Assembly (NCBI RefSeq): GCF_000698575.1
Contig: NZ_JFHD01000021.1
Location: forward strand, 1-64,000
Length of the DNA stretch: 64,000 nucleotides
Direction of reading: 5' to 3'
Source of the DNA: Caballeronia zhejiangensis
Lineage (GTDB): Bacteria > Pseudomonadota > Gammaproteobacteria > Burkholderiales > Burkholderiaceae
Part shown: positions 42,423-51,452 of the stretch, piece after piece
Position numbering within the stretch: position 1 is the stretch's first letter
Layout of the letters: every line of letters starts with the position of its first letter
The notes under the pieces: model-generated
Database searches by the model: none
What the model was told of the DNA's origin: nothing
Seen by the model: only the letters and a program-made list of their open reading frames with translations
Position numbers and translations under genes: made by a program

Positions 42423-44588
42423 TCAGAATTCGACGCGCGCGTTGAGCGAGAGCGTGCGCGGCTCGCCCGGCTGGATGTAATCGGCATACTGGAATTCCCA
42501 GTAACGGCGATTCGTCAGATTGTCGATAGCCGCGCGCAGCCCGACGTTATGTCCGGCGATGCGCGTCGTGTAGGTGGCGCCGAGGTTCATCACCAGATAG
42601 CCCGGCACCTTGATGTCGCCGGACGGACTGAGGCTCGTGTTGCCGGTGAATTTCGCATCGGCGCCGAGCGTCAGGCCCGGAACGACGGGCACCGCGTAAT
42701 TCACGTGCGCCGCCGCGACGAATCCCGGCGCGCCCGCGACGCGATTGCCGTTGTTGGTCGAGCCTTTCTCGTAGTGCGTCGCGATCCACATCAGATCGGC
42801 GCCGACGGTCCAGTCCCGGCCGAGACGCACGTCCGCGCCCGCTTCGGCACCCTGAAAGATCGACTCGCCGTCCTCGACGAAGACGTTGTCGCTGTTGGCA
42901 TACTGCGCGCCGCGCTCGATGCGGAACAGCGCGGCCGTCGCGCTCCAGCGTGCGTTCTGGCTCTTCACGCCGACTTCGTATTGCTTGCTGCGCAGCGGCT
43001 TGAGCAATTGCCCGGCGTTCGCATAGGTGTCGCCGACGACGTTGCCCGCTTCGAGCGATTCGACATAGCTCGCATAGAGCGTCGTGCCCGGCGTGAGTTT
43101 GTACATCAGCGCGACGGTTGGCGTGAGCACGCCGTTTTGCGTGTACGTCGACGACGTGCTGCCGTCGAGGCCGTAACCGTGCTGCTCGTAGTTCGTGTAG
43201 CGCAGGCCGCCGAGCACGGACCAGCGCTCGGTCAGCGCGATCGTGTCGCTCGCGAACAGCGCCTTCTGCGTGACGTCGGCGGCGCGATAGGTGTAGAAGC
43301 CGGAGCTGTCGTAACGATTCACGTTCGGCTGATAGAGATTGCCCGTGCCGAGCTGCGCATAGAAGGAGTTCGCGCCGTAGTCGGTCGTCTGCTTCTGGTA
43401 ATCAGCGCCGAACACGAGCTGATGCCTGAGCGGTCCCGTCTTCACGAGACCTTCGGCCATCACGCGGAACGTGTTCAGCTGATGCCCTTCCTTGCCTTCG
43501 AAGCGATAGTCGTCGTAATCGCCTGCCTGATCGAGCAGATACCAAGTGCCTTCGTTGCGATAGCGCGTGCTCTTGCTGAAGCTGTACGTCGCCGAGAGCG
43601 TCCAGTCCGGGCTCAGGTTGTAATGCAGGCCGGCGGTGTAGATCTGCAGGTTGGTGTTCAGATGCTGATCGGGCGTCTGCAGCGTGCTGCTGCCGCCGGA
43701 CAGCGTCGCCGGCAGCGACGTGCCGGTATATCGCGCGGTCGAAATCGCCGTCGTGATGCCGGACGCATGCCGCTCCTGATACAGCGCGCCGAAGGTCGCG
43801 GTGAGATCGCGGGTCAGGCGCGCGTCGGCGGCGAGCGAGAAGGAATCGCGCCGCACGTTGCCGTCGTTGTACGTCTTGCCTTCCTCGTGCGTCGCGTTGA
43901 AGCGGTAGCCGACCACGCTGTCCGGGCCGACGCGCCCGCCGAGATCAAGATGCTCGGTCCAGACCGACGTCGAGCGATAGCCGACATCGACGCTCGCGAT
44001 CTGCTTTTCGGTCGCGGGCGGCTTTTTCGTCACGTAGTTCACGACGCCACCCGGCGCGCCGAAGCCGTACATGAAGCCCGACAGCCCTTTCAGCAGTTCG
44101 ACGCTTTCGAGCTGCTCGTAAGGCATCGTGATGCCGTAACCGTTGTACGGCTGGCCGTCGAGCTTGAAGCCGTTCTGCCAGTCGAGCTGCATGCCGCGCA
44201 CGGTGATGTAGCTCGCCCACGCGTTGTACGGATTGCTGTTGTCCGACACGGAAGCGTCCTGCGCGAAGACGTCGCCGAGCTTGTTGGCCTGCCGGTCGGC
44301 GAGCTCCTCGCCGGTGACGATCGTCGTCGAGAAGGGCGTCTCCAGTTGCGTGCGCGAGCCGAGCGCGCCGCTCGACACGTCGTCGCGCAGATGCTGCAGC
44401 GTGTCCTGCGACGCGGTGACGGACACCGCCGGCAGCGACGCCTCGTGGGGTTGATCGGCGGCTTGCGCGCCGTCGCTGCCTTGCGCCATCGCGGACTGGC
44501 TCATCGCGAAGAGCAGCAGGGCGGCGAGGGTCGAAGGCCGCATCGTCGATGTGGCCGGGAATGCGCGCGAGCGCGTCGCTGATTTCAT
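42423..44588 (-). CDS. TonB-dependent siderophore receptor
   Basis: A 721-residue outer-membrane receptor. A signal sequence ends AMSQSAMAQ; a plug domain follows (VSVTASQDTLQ, TPFSTTIVTGEELADRQANK, DASVSDNSN) and then a 22-strand barrel ending LSLNARVEF, with terminal Phe. The plug pattern ITVRGMQLDWQNGFKLDGQP resembles ferric hydroxamate or coprogen receptors (FhuE/FpvA type). A Fur-like palindrome lies 32 bp upstream. It diverges from the PepSY gene. Ligand not known. Confidence 0.94.
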   Translation of the reverse strand: MKSATRSRAFPATSTMRPSTLAALLLFAMSQSAMAQGSDGAQAADQPHEASLPAVSVTASQDTLQHLRDDVSSGALGSRTQLETPFSTTIVTGEELADRQANKLGDVFAQDASVSDNSNPYNAWASYITVRGMQLDWQNGFKLDGQPYNGYGITMPYEQLESVELLKGLSGFMYGFGAPGGVVNYVTKKPPATEKQIASVDVGYRSTSVWTEHLDLGGRVGPDSVVGYRFNATHEEGKTYNDGNVRRDSFSLAADARLTRDLTATFGALYQERHASGITTAISTARYTGTSLPATLSGGSSTLQTPDQHLNTNLQIYTAGLHYNLSPDWTLSATYSFSKSTRYRNEGTWYLLDQAGDYDDYRFEGKEGHQLNTFRVMAEGLVKTGPLRHQLVFGADYQKQTTDYGANSFYAQLGTGNLYQPNVNRYDSSGFYTYRAADVTQKALFASDTIALTERWSVLGGLRYTNYEQHGYGLDGSTSSTYTQNGVLTPTVALMYKLTPGTTLYASYVESLEAGNVVGDTYANAGQLLKPLRSKQYEVGVKSQNARWSATAALFRIERGAQYANSDNVFVEDGESIFQGAEAGADVRLGRDWTVGADLMWIATHYEKGSTNNGNRVAGAPGFVAAAHVNYAVPVVPGLTLGADAKFTGNTSLSPSGDIKVPGYLVMNLGATYTTRIAGHNVGLRAAIDNLTNRRYWEFQYADYIQPGEPRTLSLNARVEF

Positions 44589-44619
44589 GGTCTGTCCGTC
44601 GTCGTTTGAAGTTGTTTTA

Positions 44620-44638
44620 AATGCGAATCGTTCGCATT
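44620..44638. promoter_or_regulatory. Candidate Fur box
   Basis: AATGCGAATCGTTCGCATT is a perfect inverted repeat (8-bp arms, 3-bp centre) upstream of the TonB receptor start at 44588 and within the divergent spacer to PepSY. It resembles beta-proteobacterial Fur sites (AATGCGAATnATTCTCATT). Iron repression of both genes is likely. Confidence 0.7.
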
Positions 44639-44845
44639 ATCTGGCGACGGCATTCTGCCCTGAACATCGCGAGCTTGTAAACTTTTGCTCCACTGTCGGC
44701 ACGGATTCGTGACAAAAAATGGTAAGCAGCTTACGAGAAGCTTGTGTGGCCGATCAGTCGTCGATAGAATTGCGAACAATTCCTATTTACATCACGTCGA
44801 AAAGATGATCGCCGTCGCGCACGACTATCGCTCCGAGGAGCGGGC

Positions 44846-46063
44846 ATGAGGCCGGTTCTGGTTCGCCTGCATCGCTGGCTCGGCGTCGCGACCGCGCTCT
44901 TTCTCTTCGTCTCGGGTCTGACCGGCGCGATCATCGCGTGGGATCACGAGATCGACGCGCTGCTGAATCCGTCGTTCTTCAACGCGCGCACCGATGCGCC
45001 CGCGCTTCCGCCGCTCGAACTCGCGCGGCGCGTCGAAGCGGCCGATCCGCGCGTCGAGGTGACGTACCTGCCGCTCGGCATCGAGCCGGGGCACACCGCG
45101 CAGATGATGGTGATGCCGCGCACGAATCCGGCGACGAACGCGCCGTTCGACGTGCCGTACAACCAGATCGCCGTCGATCCCGCGACGGGGCAGGTGCAGG
45201 CGCAGCGCATGTGGGGCGCGGTGTCGCTCGCGCGCATCGATCTGATGCCGTTCCTCTACAAGCTGCACTACACGCTGCATTTGCCGGTCGTCGGCGGCTT
45301 CGATATCGGCACGTGGCTCATCGGCATCGTGGGCATTCTCTGGTTCTTCGATAGCGGCATCGCGCTGATTCTGTCGTTTCCGAGCGTGAAGGCGTGGCGC
45401 AAGTCGTTCGCGTTCCGCGTGAAGCGCGGCGGCTACGCGCTGACGTTCGACCTGCATCGCTCGGGCGGCGTGTGGATCTGGGGCCTTCTGCTCGTCATGG
45501 CGCTCACCTCGATCTCGATGAATCTTTCCGAACCCGTGATGCGCCCGGTCGTATCGATGTTCTCGAAGCTTTCGCCTTCTTTCCTCGACAACCCCGAACT
45601 CGTGCGCGCCGGCCCGCCGGGCAAGGCGCCAGCCACGCGCGAGCAGATTCTGGAGATGGCCGCCCGCGACGCGAAACGCGAGAACCTGACCGAACCGCCG
45701 GGCGCGCTCTACTACGCGCCGATGTTCAAGGCTTACGGCGTCGGTTTCTTCGCGCCGGGGCACGATCACGGCGACGTCGGTCTCGGCAACGCCTGGCTGT
45801 ACTACAACGCCCAGACGGGCGCGCTCGCGGGATCGACGATTCCGGGCCGCGGCTCGGCCGGCGACATCTTCATGCAGGCGCAGTTTCCGCTGCACTCGGG
45901 GCGCATCGTCGGCCTCGGCGGACGGATTCTCGTGAGCGCCGTGGGCATCGCGGTCGCGGTGCTCAGCGCGACGGGGCTCATCATCTGGTCCAGGAAGCGC
46001 GCGGCGCGCCGTCATTCGGCTGCCGTCGCCGATGCGCGGTCGGCACGTTCAATGACTTCGTAA
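44846..46063 (+). CDS. PepSY-associated membrane protein (iron-regulated)
   Basis: A 405-residue protein with N-terminal HRWLGVATALFLFVSGLTGA and the C-terminal SAVGIAVAVLSATGLIIWSR helices typical of the PepSY_TM family. Central helices include LHLPVVGGFDIGTWLIGIVG. PepSY_TM proteins next to TonB receptors often act as ferric-siderophore reductases, releasing iron in the periplasm or membrane; that is the best guess here. Histidines flank the helices, consistent with a haem- or metal-linked reductase. GAGGAG lies about 7 bp upstream. Confidence 0.9.
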   Translation: MRPVLVRLHRWLGVATALFLFVSGLTGAIIAWDHEIDALLNPSFFNARTDAPALPPLELARRVEAADPRVEVTYLPLGIEPGHTAQMMVMPRTNPATNAPFDVPYNQIAVDPATGQVQAQRMWGAVSLARIDLMPFLYKLHYTLHLPVVGGFDIGTWLIGIVGILWFFDSGIALILSFPSVKAWRKSFAFRVKRGGYALTFDLHRSGGVWIWGLLLVMALTSISMNLSEPVMRPVVSMFSKLSPSFLDNPELVRAGPPGKAPATREQILEMAARDAKRENLTEPPGALYYAPMFKAYGVGFFAPGHDHGDVGLGNAWLYYNAQTGALAGSTIPGRGSAGDIFMQAQFPLHSGRIVGLGGRILVSAVGIAVAVLSATGLIIWSRKRAARRHSAAVADARSARSMTS

Positions 46064-46136
46064 ATCCGAGGACCCTCGCATAAAGCGCGATTCAAAAGCC
46101 TGACGCGCGTCAGACGTTGCGTTCCGACAAATCTCT

Positions 46137-46155
46137 CGTTATCGGAATGATAACG
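46137..46155. promoter_or_regulatory. Candidate Fur box upstream of the second TonB receptor
   Basis: CGTTATC-GGAAT-GATAACG is a 19-bp palindrome with perfect 7-bp arms, followed by AATGATAACGACTCTTATTT, which resembles overlapping Fur sites. It sits 151 bp before the receptor start at 46306, near AT-rich promoter-like sequence (ATAATG at 46180-46185). Confidence 0.6.
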
Positions 46156-46305
46156 ACTCTTATTTGCAATATAATGCGGCGCACAACGGCCTCGGGCTGT
46201 CGCGCGCTTGCGCGGCTTGCTTCGACGCTCAGAACAATGCCGCCCGGATTCCATTCGCGCCCCGGGACGGAAGACCGACCAACACCGACGTTCCTCCTCT
46301 GATTC

Positions 46306-48522
46306 ATGCCCGTTTCCCGTGTTTCCACCTTGCAGGCCACGCCTGCGAAGGCGCTCGTCCGTCGCGCGTCGAGCGTAGCCATCGTCGCGGCTGTCGCGGC
46401 GGTGTTTTCCTTGTCCGCTCACGCGCAATCGTCCGGCGCAAGCAACGCTGAAGGCGCGAATTCGCCCGCCGAGAGCACGCTGCCCGCCGTCAAGGTTCAG
46501 GCGTCGAAGGAACAGTTGCCCGGCGATCTCGCGCCGACCTACGCTGGCGGCCAGGTCGCGCGCGGCGCGGATTTCGGGGTGCTCGGCCAGCAAAAGATGA
46601 TCGACGTGCCGTTCAGCATGACGACGTACACGTCGAAGCTGATCGAGGACCAGCAGGCGCGCACGCTTTCGGACGTGCTCGCGAACGATCCGGCGGTGCG
46701 TACGGCGTTCGGCTTCGGCAACTTCTCCGAGGTGTACATCATTCGCGGGTTCGAGCTGCAAGGCGATGACGTCTCGCTCAACGGTCTCTACGGCATCACG
46801 CCGCGTCAGCTCGTCTCGACGGATGCGCTCGAACGCGTCGATGTGTTCAAGGGCGCGAACGCGTTTCTGAACGGCGCATCGCCGAACGGCTCGGCGGTGG
46901 GCGGCGGGCTGAATCTGCAACTCAAGCGCGCCGACGACAAGCCGCTCACGCGCGTGACGATCGATGGCGAGACGTCCGGTACGATCGGCGCGCATGTCGA
47001 TGTCGGCCGCAGATTTGGCAGCGAAGGGCAGTTCGGCATCCGCGTGAATCAGGCGAATCACGACGGCGAGACGTCGATCGACAACGAACATCGGCGGGAT
47101 AACACGACCGCCGTGGCGCTCGACTGGCGCGGCGACAAACTGCGTCTGTACGCCGATTTCCTGTATCAGCGCCAGCGCGTGAACGGCGGCCGCTCGACGG
47201 TCTACGACTACGCCAACTACATTCCCGAACCGCCGTCGGCGTCGCACAACTACGGGCAGTCGTGGAACTACAGTTCGATCGAAGACACGGTCGGCATCCT
47301 GCGCGCCGAATACGATTTCCTGCCCGGCTGGACGGCTTACGTGACGGGCGGCGCGCGTCATACGGACGAGCACGGCGAGTATTCGTCGCCGAGCATCAAT
47401 ACGACGGGCGTCACGCAATCGCGTCTCGGCGTGCCGCACAAGGAAGACGGCACTTCCGCCGAAGCCGGCGTGCGCGGTCACTTCAACACCGGCCCGGTGT
47501 CGCACTTCGTGACGGCGGGCGCGTCGATCGTGCGCGTCGATTCGAGGTCGGCGTACACGTACAGCGGCTCGTGGGCGTCGAGCATCTACGACACGCCGCA
47601 GGTTCCGTATCCGGCGACGATCGGGCAGGCGGGCAATCTCGCCGATCCGCAAACCACGTCGCTCAGCCTGCTGCGCAGCGTCTCGATCTCCGACACGCTC
47701 GGCTTCCTCAACGACCGCGTGCTGTTCACGGTCGGCGTGCGTCATCAGGACATCCACGCGAACAACTTCGACTACACGGGCGTTCAAACCGAGGCCTACA
47801 ACGACTCGGTGACGACGCCGCTGTTCGGTCTCGTCGTGAAGCCGTGGCAGAACGTGTCGTTCTTCGCGAACCATAGCGAAGCGCTGACGATAGGCGAGGC
47901 GGCGCCGTCAACCGCGGTCAACACCGGGCAACTGCTGCCGCCGGAGAAGTCGAAGCAATGGGAAGTCGGCGCAAAGTATGACAACGGCCAGTACGGCGCG
48001 TCGATCGCGGCGTTCCAGATCGAAAAGCCGTTGACCTACACGAACACGTCGAACGTTTTTGTCTCGGACGGCACGCAGCGCCATCGCGGTATCGAGGCGT
48101 CGGTGTTCGGCGAGCCGGTGCGCGGCGTGCGCCTGATCGCGGGCGCGACGTATATCCACGCGACGCAATACGGTCTCGGCGACGCCTCCCTGGACGGCAA
48201 TAAGCCGATCGGCGTGCCGACGTTCATGTTCAACGTGAACGCGGAGTACGACGTGCCGATGCTCAACGGCCTCACGCTGACGGCGCGCTGGATCTATACC
48301 GGGTCGCAGTATCTGAACACGACCAACACGCTGTCGATTCCGCACTGGAACCGCTTCGACCTCGGCGCGCGTTACGCGACCGTGATCTATGGCAAGCCGA
48401 CGACGTTCCGCGCGAGCGTGCTCAACGTCGCGAACAAGTCGTATTGGGCTTCGACGATCGGCGGTTATCTGACGCAAGGCGCGCCGCGCACGGTGCTGCT
48501 GTCGGTGACGACGGATTTCTGA
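46306..48522 (+). CDS. TonB-dependent siderophore receptor
   Basis: A 738-residue outer-membrane receptor. The signal peptide ends AVFSLSAHAQ. A plug follows (LPAVKVQASKEQLPG, MIDVPFSMTTYTSKLIEDQQ, ASPNGSAVGGGLNLQLKRAD) and a beta-barrel ending TVLLSVTTDF. It belongs to the FhuA/FoxA-like group. It is downstream of the PepSY gene by 242 bp with its own Fur-like box, so it is probably a separate transcript. A strong terminator follows at 48543-48576. Siderophore unknown; no siderophore biosynthesis genes are in the window. Confidence 0.94.
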   Translation: MPVSRVSTLQATPAKALVRRASSVAIVAAVAAVFSLSAHAQSSGASNAEGANSPAESTLPAVKVQASKEQLPGDLAPTYAGGQVARGADFGVLGQQKMIDVPFSMTTYTSKLIEDQQARTLSDVLANDPAVRTAFGFGNFSEVYIIRGFELQGDDVSLNGLYGITPRQLVSTDALERVDVFKGANAFLNGASPNGSAVGGGLNLQLKRADDKPLTRVTIDGETSGTIGAHVDVGRRFGSEGQFGIRVNQANHDGETSIDNEHRRDNTTAVALDWRGDKLRLYADFLYQRQRVNGGRSTVYDYANYIPEPPSASHNYGQSWNYSSIEDTVGILRAEYDFLPGWTAYVTGGARHTDEHGEYSSPSINTTGVTQSRLGVPHKEDGTSAEAGVRGHFNTGPVSHFVTAGASIVRVDSRSAYTYSGSWASSIYDTPQVPYPATIGQAGNLADPQTTSLSLLRSVSISDTLGFLNDRVLFTVGVRHQDIHANNFDYTGVQTEAYNDSVTTPLFGLVVKPWQNVSFFANHSEALTIGEAAPSTAVNTGQLLPPEKSKQWEVGAKYDNGQYGASIAAFQIEKPLTYTNTSNVFVSDGTQRHRGIEASVFGEPVRGVRLIAGATYIHATQYGLGDASLDGNKPIGVPTFMFNVNAEYDVPMLNGLTLTARWIYTGSQYLNTTNTLSIPHWNRFDLGARYATVIYGKPTTFRASVLNVANKSYWASTIGGYLTQGAPRTVLLSVTTDF

Positions 48523-48542
48523 TCGCGTCGATAGCAAGCGAA

Positions 48543-48576
48543 AAACGCCGCGCGTTCGTGAGGACGCGCGGCGTTT
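48543..48576 (+). terminator. Rho-independent terminator after the TonB receptor
   Basis: AAACGCCGCGCGT and ACGCGCGGCGTTT form a perfect 13-bp stem with an 8-nt loop, followed by CCATTTT. It is 20 bp after the receptor stop. Near-symmetry means it could also act on minus-strand transcripts. Confidence 0.85.
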
Positions 48577-48756
48577 CCATTTTGGGGCCCGAGGCAATAA
48601 ATACTCGGGAGCCGGCCGTTTACCGAGCGCAGTTCAAAACGGGGTCACATAAGTTGTTGATTTTTATGACAGAATACGCAAAGTGCGAGCGGGGCGTCGA
48701 GTAAATCTTGCGCATCCCGCCCGGTTTCAACGTTTATCTCTGTGAGGTTAGGTGAT

Positions 48757-48960
48757 ATGGGAAGTCTCAGCATCGGGCATTGGCTCATCGTCTTGGCTAT
48801 CGTCGCGCTCGTTTTCGGCACCAAAAAGCTGCGTAGCGTCGGTTCCGATCTCGGCGGCGCGGTCAAGGCTTTCAAGGATGGCGTGGGCGAAAGCGCGACG
48901 CCGGCCGCCAATGCAACGGCGACCATCGACGTCCCGGCCAAGGATGTGACCGCACGATAA
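48757..48960 (+). CDS. tatA: TatA/E family twin-arginine translocase subunit (orphan)
   Basis: A 67-residue protein. One N-terminal helix (MGSLSIGHWLIVLAIVALVF) is followed by the amphipathic GTKKLRSVGSDLGGAVKAFK, the exact TatA architecture. There is no tatB or tatC beside it, so it is a second, stand-alone TatA/TatE. The Sec-containing formate dehydrogenase in this window has a Tat signal, so Tat capacity is relevant, but no direct link is shown. An alternative upstream start (48742) would add 5 residues; GTGAGG lies upstream of the chosen ATG. Confidence 0.88.
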   Translation: MGSLSIGHWLIVLAIVALVFGTKKLRSVGSDLGGAVKAFKDGVGESATPAANATATIDVPAKDVTAR

Positions 48961-48978
48961 GTTGCGCGCGATGATCGC

Positions 48979-50277
48979 TCAATCGATGTTCTTCACGCAG
49001 CGAAATCCCGCATAGACGTACTGGTAATGCCCCTGGAACCAGTTGCGGAAGCTCGGCCGCAACATGCACGCCGCCGTGCGGGCCGAGCCGCCCTTTATCA
49101 CGAAGTGCTTGCCGTCGAAGAAATTCGCCGAATAGCCGAGATAAAACGGAAACGGCTCGAAGCCGTTCAGCGGGCCGAATTCCGTCGACGTCCATTCCCA
49201 GCCGTTGCCGAATTGCCCTTCGACGCCGAACTCGCTGCGATTCTCCGGATGCGCCTGCACCGGCGCCGGGTCCCATCGGCGGAAATCGAAGTTGCCTTCC
49301 GCGACATGCGGCGCGCCCGATGCGGCGCGCTGCCATTGCGCCTCGGTCGGCAACGACTTGCCCGCCCAGCGCGCGTACGCCTTCGCTTCGGCGTAGCTCA
49401 CGTAGACGGGCCAGTCGGGCGGCAGCGCGATTTCGTCGAACATCGTGCGTAGCTGCCATGCGTTCGCGTCGTCGCCGGGAATCCAGAACGCCGGGTGCGC
49501 GATGCGCTGCTCTTCCTTCCACGCCCAGTCGGCGTCGTCCCAGTAATCGCGATTCCAGTAACCGCCTGCATCGATGAAACGCAGATAGTCGCCGTTCGTG
49601 ACCATATGGCGGTCTATCTCGAACGCGGGCACCTCGATGCGTTCCTCGCCGAACTCGTTGTCCCAGCCGAACAGGCCGCTTTCCCGCGTCAGCCCGAGCG
49701 TCGTGCTGCCCGCCGGCACGCGCACGCTTTCGTGTGACAGATCGCGATCCGACGAACGTTCCGAAAACGCATTCGATGGCGCGATTTTTCTATCGACCGG
49801 CAATTGATGCAGCATGTACGCGAGCGTTTCCGCGTGCATCAGCCGATGCTCGATCGCCACTTCGAGCAGCTTCGCGGGCGGCTCGTCTGCCGAAAGCGGC
49901 GCCGCGGCGATCCTGATCGGATCGAAATGCGCGTCGATCTCGGCGCGAACCGTGTCGCGATACGCGCGCACTTCGTCGAGCGAAGGCCAGTCGGACGGTT
50001 GATCGGTCGGCAGGCCGCCGTCCACCGGATCGATCCCGAAAGCGAAAAGCTGGTCGTAGGCGGGATTCGGGCTCGGCAGATCGAAGAGCCGCTGATCGAG
50101 CAGATTGCGGTCGAAGGCTTCGAGATGCCCGATATAGAAAACGATGCGATGCCGCTCGGCGATCGGCCTGTCGTAAAGGTGCTCGGGCTTGACGACATTG
50201 AAAAGCTCGTCGGTGACGCGGCGCGCTTCGGCGAGGCGCTCGAGCAGCGGATGACGCAGGGAAGGTTCGCGGTTCAT
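48979..50277 (-). CDS. EgtB-like nonheme-iron sulfoxide synthase (SenA alternative)
   Basis: A 432-residue protein with an N-terminal DinB-like iron domain and a C-terminal FGE-sulfatase (SUMF1) domain (residues ~190-432, ending MLRPSFRNWFQGHYQYVYAG). The iron ligands of EgtB are seen as H51 (YIGHLEAFD), H144 and H148 (EHRLMHAET). EgtB joins a thiol to trimethylhistidine in ergothioneine synthesis. The homologous SenA makes selenoneine using a selenosugar. Neither egtD/egtA nor senB/senC is adjacent, so I cannot separate the two. The start is ATG 50277. Confidence 0.85.
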   Translation of the reverse strand: MNREPSLRHPLLERLAEARRVTDELFNVVKPEHLYDRPIAERHRIVFYIGHLEAFDRNLLDQRLFDLPSPNPAYDQLFAFGIDPVDGGLPTDQPSDWPSLDEVRAYRDTVRAEIDAHFDPIRIAAAPLSADEPPAKLLEVAIEHRLMHAETLAYMLHQLPVDRKIAPSNAFSERSSDRDLSHESVRVPAGSTTLGLTRESGLFGWDNEFGEERIEVPAFEIDRHMVTNGDYLRFIDAGGYWNRDYWDDADWAWKEEQRIAHPAFWIPGDDANAWQLRTMFDEIALPPDWPVYVSYAEAKAYARWAGKSLPTEAQWQRAASGAPHVAEGNFDFRRWDPAPVQAHPENRSEFGVEGQFGNGWEWTSTEFGPLNGFEPFPFYLGYSANFFDGKHFVIKGGSARTAACMLRPSFRNWFQGHYQYVYAGFRCVKNID

Positions 50278-50442
50278 GTCGCCCAATCTCCGTGGCTGGC
50301 CAGTGGCTTCGCAATCGACCAAAACGCGCGCCGTAGCGCGCGTCGGTCGAATCGAAAAGACTAAACCCTAGCGAAGCGCATGCCAACAGAAAAATAGGCG
50401 GCGATTATTCGGGCCGACGCAATAATCGCAGACGATGTCCCG

Positions 50443-51162
50443 TCAGACGGCGCGCAGCGCGTCGAAGTCGCGAATGCGGATGAACTTGCCCTGCGTCTCG
50501 ATGAGGCCCGCCTTGTCGAAACGCGACAGGGTGCGGCTCACGGTTTCGAGCGTCATGCCGAGATAGCTGCCCATGTCGTCGCGCGTCATACGCAGCGTGA
50601 ATTCCGACGACGCGTAACCGCGCTTCGACAGCCGCGACGAAAGATCGAGCAGCAGCCGCGCGACGCGCTCGTCGGCCCGCAGCATGCCGAGCCGCACGAC
50701 GTGATTCGCCTCGCGGTTCACCGCGTGACTCATCATGCGATGCAGGCGCTTTTGCAGCGCGTCGGTTTCGCGGCACATGCGCTCGAAAAGCGAATACGGC
50801 ACGACGCAGACGGAGCTGTCTTCGAGCGCGATCGCATCGCACGTATGCTCGCCTTCCTCGATGCCTTCGAAACCGAGCGCATCGCCCGCGAGCAGCAGCC
50901 CCGTCACCTGCTCGCGGCCGCCGTCGTGCGTGATGACCGTCTTGATCGACCCGGAGCGCACGGCGAACAGGGCATCGAAGCGGTCGCCCGCGCGAAAGAG
51001 CGCGTCGCCGCGCTTGACCTTGCGCGTCACCGAAATGATGTTCTCCAGCTTGGCGATGTCGTTCGCGCACAGGCCTTCGGGCATGCACAGATGACGCATC
51101 GCGCACGTGGAGCAGTGCGCCGAATTGCGGCGCGCACGGGAAAGTTCGGACACGACGGACAT
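50443..51162 (-). CDS. fnr: FNR-type anaerobic transcriptional regulator
   Basis: A 239-residue Crp/Fnr regulator with the oxygen-sensing 4Fe-4S ligands: HCSTCAMRHLC gives C17, C20 and C26, and C108 lies in EEGEHTCDAIALED. The C-terminal helix-turn-helix is MGSYLGMTLETVSRTLSRFD, whose recognition helix fits an FNR-type TTGAT half-site reader. It activates or represses anaerobic respiratory genes; respiratory formate dehydrogenase is a typical target, though no FNR box was seen before fdnG. The ATG at 51162 is the best start; a longer frame exists. Confidence 0.93.
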   Translation of the reverse strand: MSVVSELSRARRNSAHCSTCAMRHLCMPEGLCANDIAKLENIISVTRKVKRGDALFRAGDRFDALFAVRSGSIKTVITHDGGREQVTGLLLAGDALGFEGIEEGEHTCDAIALEDSSVCVVPYSLFERMCRETDALQKRLHRMMSHAVNREANHVVRLGMLRADERVARLLLDLSSRLSKRGYASSEFTLRMTRDDMGSYLGMTLETVSRTLSRFDKAGLIETQGKFIRIRDFDALRAV

Positions 51163-51220
51163 TTTGGGCTTCGTTTTGTTGATGAATGACAAAACGATTC
51201 TCCCATAGGGCAACCATTGG

Positions 51221-51243
51221 CCCGCGTGAAAAATTGACGCGGG
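51221..51243. repeat. Inverted repeat CCCGCGT-N9-ACGCGGG upstream of fnr
   Basis: Perfect 7-bp arms lie 59 bp before the fnr start, within the 290-bp spacer to the divergent MFS gene. It may be an operator or transcript hairpin. The rest of the spacer (51163-51452) shows no gene and no recognisable FNR box. Confidence 0.35.
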
Positions 51244-51452
51244 CACGGCATCGGTCAAACTTTTTTACCTTACTGGGTTGCTTTTTTACCGAGATCGCCA
51301 ATGGTCGACGGAATCAGCGCCGATGCTTTTTTGCGATAGGTCGATCTGGCGCAAGGCAGGCCGTACAATTCGTGGTTCTTCTGCATCAGCGTCCGCTTAA
51401 CAAACGGCGGCGCGATCTCTTTTTAGCACTTCTCCATCCCGCCCGCCCGACC

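Noticed and set aside
48979..50277. Calling the gene senA outright
   Set aside because: No senB or senC neighbours are visible and the iron ligands are common to EgtB, so only EgtB-like is supported.
51163..51452. FNR box in the fnr/MFS spacer
   Set aside because: No TTGAT-N4-ATCAA match; the TTGAC/GTCAA pair seen around 51234-51259 is too widely spaced.
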